Assembly (NCBI GenBank): GCA_034007295.1
Contig: JAVERC010000004.1
Coordinates: 62,001-126,000, forward strand
Direction: 5' to 3'
Origin: JACKCP01 sp034007295
Lineage (GTDB): Bacteria; Desulfobacterota; Desulfobacteria; Desulfobacterales; JACKCP01
DNA: 64,000 nt
Of this stretch, positions 55,165-62,974 are shown in pieces (position 1 is the first letter of the stretch; every line of letters begins with the position of its first letter). A model generated the notes under the pieces. That model was not told the origin of the DNA. It searched no databases and worked only from the letters and a program-made list of their open reading frames with translations. The position numbers were made by a program, and so were the translations under genes.

Positions 55165-56162
55165 AATTTGTAGATGAAGCCTGGATAAAAATTAAATCAG
55201 GAAATGGCGGACCAGGCTGCGTAAGCTTCCGAAGGGAAAAGTTTATTGAAAAAGGCGGACCTGACGGAGGAGATGGTGGAAAAGGCGGAGATGTCATAAT
55301 TCAGGCTTCTGAAAATCGCAGAACCCTTTACAGATTCAGATACAATACAATAGTAAAGGCAGAAAACGGTCAGCCCGGAGAAGGAAGTTTAAGAAGCGGA
55401 CGCAAAGGTGAAAATGTCGTTCTTGAAGTCCCTCCGGGAACCTTGGTGTTTAATGCTGATACTAAAGAACTTATTCATGACTTTTCTACAGAAAATGAAA
55501 ATTTTGTAGTTGCTAAAGGCGGCAGAGGTGGAAAAGGCAATAAGTTCTTTACAACTTCAACAAACAGATCACCAAGATTTGCACAGCCCGGCGAGGCAGG
55601 TGAAGAATTTAATCTTTATCTTGAATTAAAGCTTCTTGCAGATATTGGTATTGTTGGTTTCCCTAATGCTGGTAAATCAACTCTTATAAGTAGAATATCA
55701 GCAGCAAAACCTAAAATTGCAGACTATCCTTTTACAACTTTAGTACCAAATATAGGTGTGGTTGACCCAGGTTTTGGAGAGCCTTTTGTTGCAGCTGATA
55801 TTCCTGGCATAATTGAAGGTGCTCATACAGGAACTGGTCTTGGCCATAGATTTTTAAAGCATGTTGAAAGGACAAGGTTTATTATTCATCTTATTGATAT
55901 TTCAATTGTTGATGAAGAAGATCCTATGTATCAATTCAACTCAATAAATAATGAGCTGAAACTTTTTAGTTCAGAGCTTGCAAAGAAAAAACAGATTATT
56001 GTTTTGAATAAAATTGATCTGACTGGTGCTGTTGAAAAAGCAGAGCTTTTCAAGAAAAAAATCAATGATAAGAAAATCTTTGAAATTTCAGCAGCTACAG
56101 GAAAAGGTGTTGAACAGCTTGTCAAATTTTTAGGGCAGGTTTTAAAAAGAGATGATAAATAA
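55161..56162 (+). CDS. obgE: GTPase Obg/CgtA
   Basis: 333 residues from a GTG that overlaps the rpmA stop. The Gly-rich Obg fold (1-158; GGPGCVSFRREKF, GGPDGGDGGKGGD) precedes a G domain with GFPNAGKST (166-174), DIPGIIEGAH and NKIDL. It acts in 50S assembly and stress signalling. No C-terminal OCT domain is present. Its end overlaps the proB start by 11 bp. Confidence 0.97.
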   Translation: MKFVDEAWIKIKSGNGGPGCVSFRREKFIEKGGPDGGDGGKGGDVIIQASENRRTLYRFRYNTIVKAENGQPGEGSLRSGRKGENVVLEVPPGTLVFNADTKELIHDFSTENENFVVAKGGRGGKGNKFFTTSTNRSPRFAQPGEAGEEFNLYLELKLLADIGIVGFPNAGKSTLISRISAAKPKIADYPFTTLVPNIGVVDPGFGEPFVAADIPGIIEGAHTGTGLGHRFLKHVERTRFIIHLIDISIVDEEDPMYQFNSINNELKLFSSELAKKKQIIVLNKIDLTGAVEKAELFKKKINDKKIFEISAATGKGVEQLVKFLGQVLKRDDK

Positions 56163-57285
56163 CAGGGAATATATTGAAAACGCCAGGCGAATTGTAATAA
56201 AACTCGGAAGCAATGTTCTTACTGGCAAAAGTGATCTTAACATATCAGTAATTGCCTCCCTTTCAAAACAGGTAAATTCATTAATAGAGTCAAACAGGCA
56301 GGTTATAATTGTATCTTCAGGTGCAATTTCAGCCGGCCTTAGAAAAATGGGTCTGGAAAAACGTCCTGTATTTCTTCCTGAGCGTCAGGCTGTTGCTGCA
56401 GTTGGACAGACAAGGCTTATTATGGAGTATGACAAGGCCTTTTCAGCATATGGGCGAATAGTAAGCCAGCTTCTTCTTACTTCAGAAGACCTTGGAGAAA
56501 GAAAAAGATATCTTAATGCGAGAAATACACTAAATACTCTATTATCAAAAAATATAATTCCAATTATTAATGAAAATGACACAGTATCTGTAGAAGAAAT
56601 TGCCTTTGGTGACAATGATAATCTGTCTGCAATGGTTGCAATGCTTATGGATGCAGATCTTCTTATAAATCTTACAGATATTGACGGCGTTTATACAAAG
56701 GATCCAAGAAAATTTAAAGATGCAGTTCACATAAAAGTAATTGAGTCCATTACTGATGAAATTGAAGAACTGGCAGGAGATATTCCCGGTGCTCTTGGAA
56801 CAGGCGGAATGAAATCAAAAATTCGTGCAGCAAAAAAAGTAATGATGCACGGAATACCAATGGTTATTACAAACGGACTGCTGGCTCATTCCATAGATGA
56901 TATTTTTTCCTTTGGTGCAAAGGGAACTTTTTTTGTACCTTTAAGGGATAAGATCAAGAGCAGAAAGTCATGGATAGCATTTAACCTCAAAGCTAAGGGG
57001 TCTGTAATAGTTGATGACGGTGCAAGAAAAGCTCTTGTAAAAAATGGCAAAAGCCTTCTTCCAGGGGGAATAATTAATGTAAATAATGATTTTCATATGG
57101 GAGAGCCTGTTAAAATTTTAGATAAAAACGGTTTGGAACTAGGATCTGGACTTGTCAATTATTCCTCTGCTGATATAAGAAAAATAGCAGGAAGAAAAAC
57201 AGATGAAATAAAAAAGATTCTTGGCCTTAAGCCATATGATGAAATTATTCACAGGGATAATCTTGTTATAACACTTACAGACTGA
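56152..57285 (+). CDS. proB: Glutamate 5-kinase
   Basis: 377 residues: an amino-acid-kinase domain (1-260; VIKLGSNVLTG, IVSSGAISAG, ENDTVSVEEIAFGDND, GTGGMKSKIRAAKK) and a C-terminal PUA domain (about 285-375). It phosphorylates glutamate in the first step of proline synthesis. Overlaps obgE and is followed 89 bp later by proA, so proline synthesis is coupled to a translation operon. Confidence 0.97.
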   Translation: MINNREYIENARRIVIKLGSNVLTGKSDLNISVIASLSKQVNSLIESNRQVIIVSSGAISAGLRKMGLEKRPVFLPERQAVAAVGQTRLIMEYDKAFSAYGRIVSQLLLTSEDLGERKRYLNARNTLNTLLSKNIIPIINENDTVSVEEIAFGDNDNLSAMVAMLMDADLLINLTDIDGVYTKDPRKFKDAVHIKVIESITDEIEELAGDIPGALGTGGMKSKIRAAKKVMMHGIPMVITNGLLAHSIDDIFSFGAKGTFFVPLRDKIKSRKSWIAFNLKAKGSVIVDDGARKALVKNGKSLLPGGIINVNNDFHMGEPVKILDKNGLELGSGLVNYSSADIRKIAGRKTDEIKKILGLKPYDEIIHRDNLVITLTD

Positions 57286-57374
57286 TTTTGAGTTTTAGCT
57301 GTTTTTTATTTCCTCTTAATTTTAAAAAACAAAGTTTGAATTTTAAATATAAAATTTAAAATCACAGGTGATAA

Positions 57375-58625
57375 ATGGAAAAATTAATAGCAGATATAGC
57401 TCAAAATGCAAAAAAAGCTTCCAGAAAAACTGCAATTCTTTCTACTGATCAAAAAAATAAAGCTCTTGAAGAAATAAAAAAAAGCCTTGAAAAAAATTAT
57501 AAGACAATTCAGGAAGAAAATTTAAAGGATATATCCAAGGCAAAAGAAAGAGGTCTAACTTCTTCAATGATAGATCGTCTTACCTTGAGTGATAAAGTTA
57601 TGAATTCCATGATTTCAGGTATTGATGAGGTTATTTTGCTTGATGATCCAGTTGGAAGAATCAATTCCATGAAAAAAAGGCCAAACGGGCTTGAAGTTGG
57701 AAGAATGAATATTCCAATAGGCGTAATTGGAATGATTTACGAGTCAAGGCCAAATGTAACAATTGATGCAGCAGTTTTATGCCTAAAGGCAGGAAATGCT
57801 GTAATTCTAAGGGGAGGCACTGAAGCCTTTAACTCAAATCAGATACTTGCCAAAGCAATTTCAGAGGGACTTGAAAACTCCGGGCTTGATAAAAACTGCG
57901 TCCAGATTATTCCAGTAAGAGAAAGAGAAGCTGTAAACTTTCTTTTAAAGCAGGAAGGTCTGATTGATCTTATGATCCCAAGGGGCGGTGAAGGACTTAT
58001 AAGATTTGTAACTGAAAATTCAAGTATACCTGTGCTCAAGCATTATAAGGGAGTATGCCATGTATACATTGATAAGTTTGCAGATCTTTCAATGGGAGCA
58101 GATATAGCTTTTAATTCAAAGGTTCAAAGACCAGGCGTATGCAATGCCATGGAAACGCTTCTTGTACATAAGGATGTGTCAGAAAAATTTCTTCCTTTGA
58201 TTGGCAAAATGTACAAAGAAGCTGGTGTTGAAATAAGAGGGTGTGCAAAAACATGCAAAATTCTAAAAGATGCAGTTAATGCTGATCCAAGTGACTTTGG
58301 AAAGGAATTTTTAGACCTTATTGCAGCAGTTAAAGTTGTTGATACTTTTCATGAAGCAGTTGAACATATTAGTATTCATAATTCAGGGCACACAGAAGCA
58401 ATAGTTACAAATGACTATTCAAGAGCAAGAAGATTTTTACGTGAAATTGACTCTTCAGTTGTGCTTGTAAATGCATCAACAAGGTTTAATGATGGAAACC
58501 AGCTTGGACTTGGTGCAGAAATTGGCATAAGTACTGACAAGCTTCATGCCTACGGACCAATGGGAATCGAAGAGCTTACAACAAGAAAGTTTATTGTTTT
58601 TGGAGATGGTCAGATCAGAAGCTGA
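57375..58625 (+). CDS. proA: Glutamate-5-semialdehyde dehydrogenase (gamma-glutamyl phosphate reductase)
   Basis: 416 residues. Aldehyde-dehydrogenase fold with PIGVIGMIYESRPNVTIDAA (about 112-131), LILRGGTEA-like segment, MIPRGGEGLI and the catalytic Cys in RPGVCNAMETLL (about 253-264). Uses NADPH to reduce glutamyl phosphate to the semialdehyde. AGGTGATAA before ATG. Its end overlaps the nadD start by 20 bp. Confidence 0.97.
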   Translation: MEKLIADIAQNAKKASRKTAILSTDQKNKALEEIKKSLEKNYKTIQEENLKDISKAKERGLTSSMIDRLTLSDKVMNSMISGIDEVILLDDPVGRINSMKKRPNGLEVGRMNIPIGVIGMIYESRPNVTIDAAVLCLKAGNAVILRGGTEAFNSNQILAKAISEGLENSGLDKNCVQIIPVREREAVNFLLKQEGLIDLMIPRGGEGLIRFVTENSSIPVLKHYKGVCHVYIDKFADLSMGADIAFNSKVQRPGVCNAMETLLVHKDVSEKFLPLIGKMYKEAGVEIRGCAKTCKILKDAVNADPSDFGKEFLDLIAAVKVVDTFHEAVEHISIHNSGHTEAIVTNDYSRARRFLREIDSSVVLVNASTRFNDGNQLGLGAEIGISTDKLHAYGPMGIEELTTRKFIVFGDGQIRS

Positions 58626-59256
58626 TAAAAAAACCGGAATTTTCGGCGGTACTTTCAATCCTTTTCATAAAGGACATTTGAATGCCGCTGAATTTGTTTT
58701 TGAAAGTCTTGGGTTAAACGAGCTGATATTTATACCTGTATTTATTCCTCCCCATAAAAGCGGCAGTGAGCTTGTGTCTTCGCATGACAGAATTAAAATT
58801 ATTGAAATTTCAATTGAAAACAGGCCAGGTTTTTTTGTCTCAGATATTGAGATAAAAAGAAAAGGGCTTTCCTACACAATTGATACTTTGGAACAGATAA
58901 AAAAGAATGAGCTTTTTTTTATAATGGGTTCAGATTCTTTTTTAAGCTTTAATAAATGGCATAGATATAAGGATATTTTGAGAACAGCCAATCTTGCCGT
59001 TGCAAGCCGGCCTGGTTTTAAACCTCAAATAAATATACTTGGTGTTGACGGGTATTTTCCTTTAAATACAAATCATTATTCTCATCCTTATTATAAGGAT
59101 GTCTATATTTTTAATATCAATGAAATGGATATTTCATCGACATATCTGAGAAAGATGATAAAACAGAAAAAAAATATAAGTGATTATGTAAATGAAAAAG
59201 CAGCTTGTTATATAGAAGAAAAAGGGCTTTATAAAGATGAAAAATCAAATAGCTGA
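58606..59256 (+). CDS. nadD: Nicotinate-nucleotide adenylyltransferase
   Basis: 216 residues from the ATG at 58606; the frame continues upstream into proA but that part has no NadD similarity. GGTFNPFHKGH (14-24) is the nucleotidyltransferase HxGH-type motif, and ISSTYLRKM near the C-terminus is the ISSTxxR motif. It makes deamido-NAD from NaMN and ATP. GGAG directly abuts the ATG, a poor spacing, so coupling with proA is likely. Confidence 0.93.
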   Translation: MVRSEADKKTGIFGGTFNPFHKGHLNAAEFVFESLGLNELIFIPVFIPPHKSGSELVSSHDRIKIIEISIENRPGFFVSDIEIKRKGLSYTIDTLEQIKKNELFFIMGSDSFLSFNKWHRYKDILRTANLAVASRPGFKPQINILGVDGYFPLNTNHYSHPYYKDVYIFNINEMDISSTYLRKMIKQKKNISDYVNEKAACYIEEKGLYKDEKSNS

Positions 59257-59674
59257 ATTTGCACTTCCTTTTGTTGAAGCGGTTCTTGGAAAAAAAACAG
59301 AAGGTGTTACAGTGCTTGATGTGTCCTGTCTTACCTCGGTTGCAGATGCTTTTATTATTGGAAGCGGACGCTCAGCAAGACAGGTTAAGGCAATAGCCGA
59401 ACATGTAAGAAGAACTTTACGGGACAAGGGTAAAAAACCTTTAAGTATAGACGGAGAAAATGAAGGTAACTGGGTTCTTATGGATTATGGTGATGTGGTT
59501 ATCCATCTTTTCCATGATTCAACCAGAAGATTTTATGATCTTGAGGGACTCTGGCTTGATGCACCAAGAATATTAAAGGATTTTATAGATAAAAAAATAT
59601 CTGAAACAGTTTATGCTGAAGAAGATGATGATGAATTCTGGAGCAAAGAGGAAGATGACTATGAAGAATATTAG
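59237..59674 (+). CDS. rsfS: Ribosomal silencing factor RsfS
   Basis: 145 residues. VLDVSCLTSVADAFIIGSG, ALDKGKKPL-like region and WVLMDYGDVVIHLFHDSTRRFYDLEGLW (here in parts) identify the Iojap/RsfS family, which binds L14 and blocks subunit joining in starvation. It overlaps nadD by 20 bp, the usual nadD-rsfS order. The acidic C-terminal tail (EEDDDEFWSKEEDDYEEY) is long and overlaps gpmI. Confidence 0.96.
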   Translation: MKNQIAEFALPFVEAVLGKKTEGVTVLDVSCLTSVADAFIIGSGRSARQVKAIAEHVRRTLRDKGKKPLSIDGENEGNWVLMDYGDVVIHLFHDSTRRFYDLEGLWLDAPRILKDFIDKKISETVYAEEDDDEFWSKEEDDYEEY

Positions 59675-61196
59675 ACCATGTCTTCTTATGATTCTTGACG
59701 GCTGGGGAAAAGGTAATGACTATCCAGGCAATGCTGTAAAAGCTGCAAATACACCAAATTTAGATTTTTATTTAAAAAAATATGCAGTTTCAGAGTTACA
59801 ATGCTCAGGCGAGGCTGTTGGACTTCCTTCAGGTGTAATGGGAAATTCAGAAGTTGGTCATCTAAATATTGGAGCAGGAAGAATTGTTTATCAGGATCTT
59901 TTAAGGATTGACAAATCAATAAATGATAAATCTTTTTTTTCAAATCCTTCAATTAACAAGGTTTTTGACCAGACTTTGAAAAATAATGGCAAAATTCATT
60001 TTTTTGGGCTTTTATCCAATGGAAGGGTTCACAGCAGTCTTAACCACCTTGACGCACTTATTGAAATTGCAGTTAATAAAAATATAAAAACTGTTATTCA
60101 TCCTATTATGGACGGAAGGGATACCCCTCCAAAAAGCGGCAGGGATTTTATAAGCGATCTGGAAAATAAAATTTCATCTTTTGACAATATAACCATTGGA
60201 ACTGTCTGCGGAAGATTTTATGCAATGGACAGGGATAAAAGATGGGAAAGGGTTGAAAAAGCCTACAATCTTTATTCAAAGGGTGAAGGCAAAGTTTTTG
60301 ATTCTTCAATAGAAGCTGTTTCATTTTATTATGAAAATGAAATAACAGATGAGTTTATTGAGCCATCCCTGATAAAAAATACCAACGGAATTGTAGAAGA
60401 AAATGACGGCATTGTTTTTTTCAATTTCAGGGCTGACAGGGCAAGGGAAATAACCCGAGCCTTTACTTCCAGTGATTTTATTGAATTTGAAAGAAAAGAT
60501 AAAATAAACTTTTCAGGTTATGTGTGCATGACAGTATATGATTCAGAGTTTGGCCTTGATACTGCATTTCCTCCTGTAACTTTAAAAAACAATCTTGGAG
60601 AATTTATATCATCCAAAGGTTTGGCTCAGCTTAGAATAGCTGAAACTGAAAAATATGCCCACGTTACTTATTTCTTTAACGGAGGACTTGAAGAGCCATA
60701 TTCAGGTGAGGAAAGAATACTTATTCCATCTCCAAGGGATGTTGAAACCTATGATAAAAAACCTGAAATGAGTGCAAAAGAAGTTTGCAGTTCTTTTTTA
60801 AAAGCATTTAATGAAAATGATTTTTCCCTTTGTGTTTTAAATTATGCAAATATGGATATGGTCGGCCATACAGGGGTGTTTAATGCTGCTGTAAAAGCCT
60901 GCGAAACTGTTGATGAATGTGTAAAGCCGCTTGTTAATGCAGTACTTGAAAAAAACGGGTTTGTAATAATTACAGCTGATCATGGGAATTCAGAAAAAAT
61001 GCTTGATAAAAATAATCAGGCCTATACTGCACACACTACAAATCCTGTAAATCTTATTCTTGTTGAAAATGAAAAAAAATATCATCTTAAGGACAAGGGA
61101 AAACTTGGAGATATTGCTCCAACAATTCTTGAAATTATGGGATTTGAAAAACCTGAAGAAATGACAGGGGAAAGTCTTTTAAGGGGAGATGTATAA
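59661..61196 (+). CDS. gpmI: 2,3-bisphosphoglycerate-independent phosphoglycerate mutase
   Basis: 511 residues from MKNIRPCLLMILDGWG; this ATG has GAGG nine bases upstream, while the ATG at 59655 is too close to it. Metal ligand D13 in LDGWG and catalytic S63 in MGNSEVGHLNIG; further blocks DGRDTPPKSG, NFRADRAREITRAF, NYANMDMVGHTG and ITADHGNSE. Interconverts 3- and 2-phosphoglycerate using two Mn ions. The beginning overlaps rsfS by 14 bp. Confidence 0.97.
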   Translation: MKNIRPCLLMILDGWGKGNDYPGNAVKAANTPNLDFYLKKYAVSELQCSGEAVGLPSGVMGNSEVGHLNIGAGRIVYQDLLRIDKSINDKSFFSNPSINKVFDQTLKNNGKIHFFGLLSNGRVHSSLNHLDALIEIAVNKNIKTVIHPIMDGRDTPPKSGRDFISDLENKISSFDNITIGTVCGRFYAMDRDKRWERVEKAYNLYSKGEGKVFDSSIEAVSFYYENEITDEFIEPSLIKNTNGIVEENDGIVFFNFRADRAREITRAFTSSDFIEFERKDKINFSGYVCMTVYDSEFGLDTAFPPVTLKNNLGEFISSKGLAQLRIAETEKYAHVTYFFNGGLEEPYSGEERILIPSPRDVETYDKKPEMSAKEVCSSFLKAFNENDFSLCVLNYANMDMVGHTGVFNAAVKACETVDECVKPLVNAVLEKNGFVIITADHGNSEKMLDKNNQAYTAHTTNPVNLILVENEKKYHLKDKGKLGDIAPTILEIMGFEKPEEMTGESLLRGDV

Positions 61197-61705
61197 TGGA
61201 GTTTACAAAAGATTATTTGACAGGAGATGAAATACCGCTTACCGGGGCAGAGGAAAATCGGCAGAAGGTAATTGAATTTCTAGTAGAGCAAAAGGGTTAT
61301 TCAAAATCAGAAATAAAAAGAAAAATATCTTTTGAGTTAATTATTGAAGAAGAAATATATAAAACAGAACTTGACCTTGCTATTGTAATTGACCAAAAAT
61401 ATTGCATGGCCTTTAAAACTCCGGCAGGTTCTCTCGCTTCCTGGGACAGGGAAATAATTGCTGCTGCAAGGATTTTTATAAAAGATTATCAAATCCCTTT
61501 TGCAATAGTAACAAATGGAGAAAATGCAGAAATTTTTGACTCAGTAAAAGGTAAAAAAATTGCAAATGGAATGGATAAAATTCCCTCAAGACAAGATGTT
61601 GAAAAATATATTAGTGAAAATCCCTTTGTAAAGTTTCCAGAAGAAAAAATTGAAAGACAGAAAATGGTTTTTAGAACCTATGACACATTAAATGTCAATA
61701 GATAG
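61196..61705 (+). CDS. Orphan HsdR N-terminal-like protein, paralogue of the one at 39733-40287
   Basis: 169 residues. RQKVIEFLVEQKGYSKSEIKRKI, LDLAIVIDQKYCMAFKTPAGS and PFAIVTNGENAEIFDSVKGK align closely with the first paralogue (RQKIAKLLVEKKGYLKKDI, VDYTIYLENKPIMIVKYGPG, CVVTNGEDAETIDTMSG). The ExK Glu is replaced by Ala (AFK). The ATG overlaps the gpmI TAA by one base, with AAGGGGAG upstream. No other restriction gene is nearby. Function unknown. Confidence 0.72.
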   Translation: MEFTKDYLTGDEIPLTGAEENRQKVIEFLVEQKGYSKSEIKRKISFELIIEEEIYKTELDLAIVIDQKYCMAFKTPAGSLASWDREIIAAARIFIKDYQIPFAIVTNGENAEIFDSVKGKKIANGMDKIPSRQDVEKYISENPFVKFPEEKIERQKMVFRTYDTLNVNR

Positions 61706-61738
61706 ATAAAATCAATTTTAATTTAAATTATGGCTTAT

Positions 61739-61783
61739 AAAAAGTTTTCGCATGACTTAGTTAAGGATCAGCGAAAACTTTTT
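61739..61783. terminator. Bidirectional terminator between convergent genes
   Basis: AAAAAGTTTTCGC (61739-61751) pairs perfectly with GCGAAAACTTTTT (61771-61783), with a 19-nt loop. T-runs lie on both strands, so it can end both the gpmI unit and the minus-strand zinc-ribbon gene. Confidence 0.88.
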
Positions 61784-61791
61784 TTATTTGA

Positions 61792-62460
61792 TTAATTTAA
61801 TTCTTTACCGCAGTATTTACAAATTTTTGCTCTTTTTTTAATTATTTCTGCACAATAAGGACACTCCTTTGTGAAACATCTTTCATGAATTTTGCCTACT
61901 GCAATCTCAATTGCTTCAGATACTTTTGAATTTGGTGGCTTGATATTTTTTAGAGGTTCAATTACTTCAGTAATATCAGCACAGTCTCCAAGCATTTCAA
62001 TAGCTTTGATTCTTACTCTTACCGGCTCAGAGCTGTCTTGTGACATTGTAACTATTTTAATAAAATCTCTGTTTACGTAGCAGTCAGCAAGTGTAGAAAA
62101 GCCTGTTTTGATTTTTTCTTTGATTTTTTCCTGCTCGTTTATGGTTTCTTCACTAATAATTTGACCTTCGCCGCCTGTTTTTCCAAATACAGGCATGAGT
62201 TCGAAGTTATCGGTAAAAGGATAGTTGATGCACCGGTAAGATGCTCTATGCCCGTAATTATCTTCAATATCATCCCAGCCTGAAATAAAAGGCGGGCACT
62301 TGTCATTAAAGCAGACAAAAAGAAAAGGTTCTCCCCAGCCAAGACCGTCACTGAAAGTAATTGGAGGTACTTCCCATATATCCATTTCTTTGCCGCAATG
62401 GGGGCAAATGGGTTTTTTTGTTTCTAAAAGTTTTTGAAGGTATTCGTCTTTGGTAAGCAT
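61792..62460 (-). CDS. Zinc-ribbon protein with HEAT-like middle region, function unknown
   Basis: 222 residues. N-terminal Cys pairs C19/C22 (CPHCGK) and C50/C55 (CFNDKC) make one zinc site; C200/C203 and C214/C217 (CPYCAEIIKKRAKICKYCG) a second, classic zinc ribbon. The middle (about 120-190) looks helical and repeat-like (PVRVRIKAIEMLGDCADITEVIEPLK). AAGGAG lies before the ATG. Related proteins occur in delta-proteobacteria but I know no function. Confidence 0.75.
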   Translation of the reverse strand: MLTKDEYLQKLLETKKPICPHCGKEMDIWEVPPITFSDGLGWGEPFLFVCFNDKCPPFISGWDDIEDNYGHRASYRCINYPFTDNFELMPVFGKTGGEGQIISEETINEQEKIKEKIKTGFSTLADCYVNRDFIKIVTMSQDSSEPVRVRIKAIEMLGDCADITEVIEPLKNIKPPNSKVSEAIEIAVGKIHERCFTKECPYCAEIIKKRAKICKYCGKELN

Positions 62461-62974
62461 AAAAATCTCCTTTTAACATAAATATAGATTTTTAAGATAA
62501 CAATGACTTACCTGGTTGGCAAGTCTGCGTCATAAAATTGTCATTTTCTTTTTTCACGGCATATTTTTGGCGATGATAAGAATTAAAAAGATGGGTTTTA
62601 AATTGTAAAAAAAGACTCATAAAGATTTTTTATTAAAAAGTTGGTTTTATTTTTTTTTGAAATTTAAAAATAAATCCTTGAACTAGTACAGTTTTTCTGT
62701 AATTAAGACTATTATTTCAATCAAATCAAAACCTGATATTATTGTGACTAATTAGTGGCTGAAAAAAACGGTCTTGTTTGTCCATTTCGGAGTTAGATTC
62801 AAATTTAACCCTTAAAATACTCCATGTATCTGCGGTTAAAGGTTAAATTTTTCATCTTCCTTGAACTGAACAAAAAAATTATAGTTTTTGGCCAATCACT
62901 AATTGAGCAATTAAATAAAAGAATTGGCATGCGTTTTGTATAGAAAATAGCCAAATAAAAACGCAGGAGCTGTT
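62461..62974. other. 514-bp gap containing repeat copy D
   Basis: Apart from the 149-bp hairpin element at 62753-62901 the gap is AT-rich and has no supported gene. The 3' part (62902-62974) likely includes the promoter of the GGDEF gene; an AGGAGC ribosome-binding site is at 62965-62970. Confidence 0.6.
62753..62901 (+). repeat. Dispersed hairpin element, copy D
   Basis: 149 bp from TAGTGGCTGAAAAAAACGG to TATAGTTTTTGGCCAATCACTA (ends only; 5 bp TAGTG and CACTA match exactly inverted). Central AATTTAACCCTTAAAATAC and its partner GGTTAAAGGTTAAATTT are present. It is especially close in sequence to copy A (shared block TTAAATTTTTCATCTT). Confidence 0.85.
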
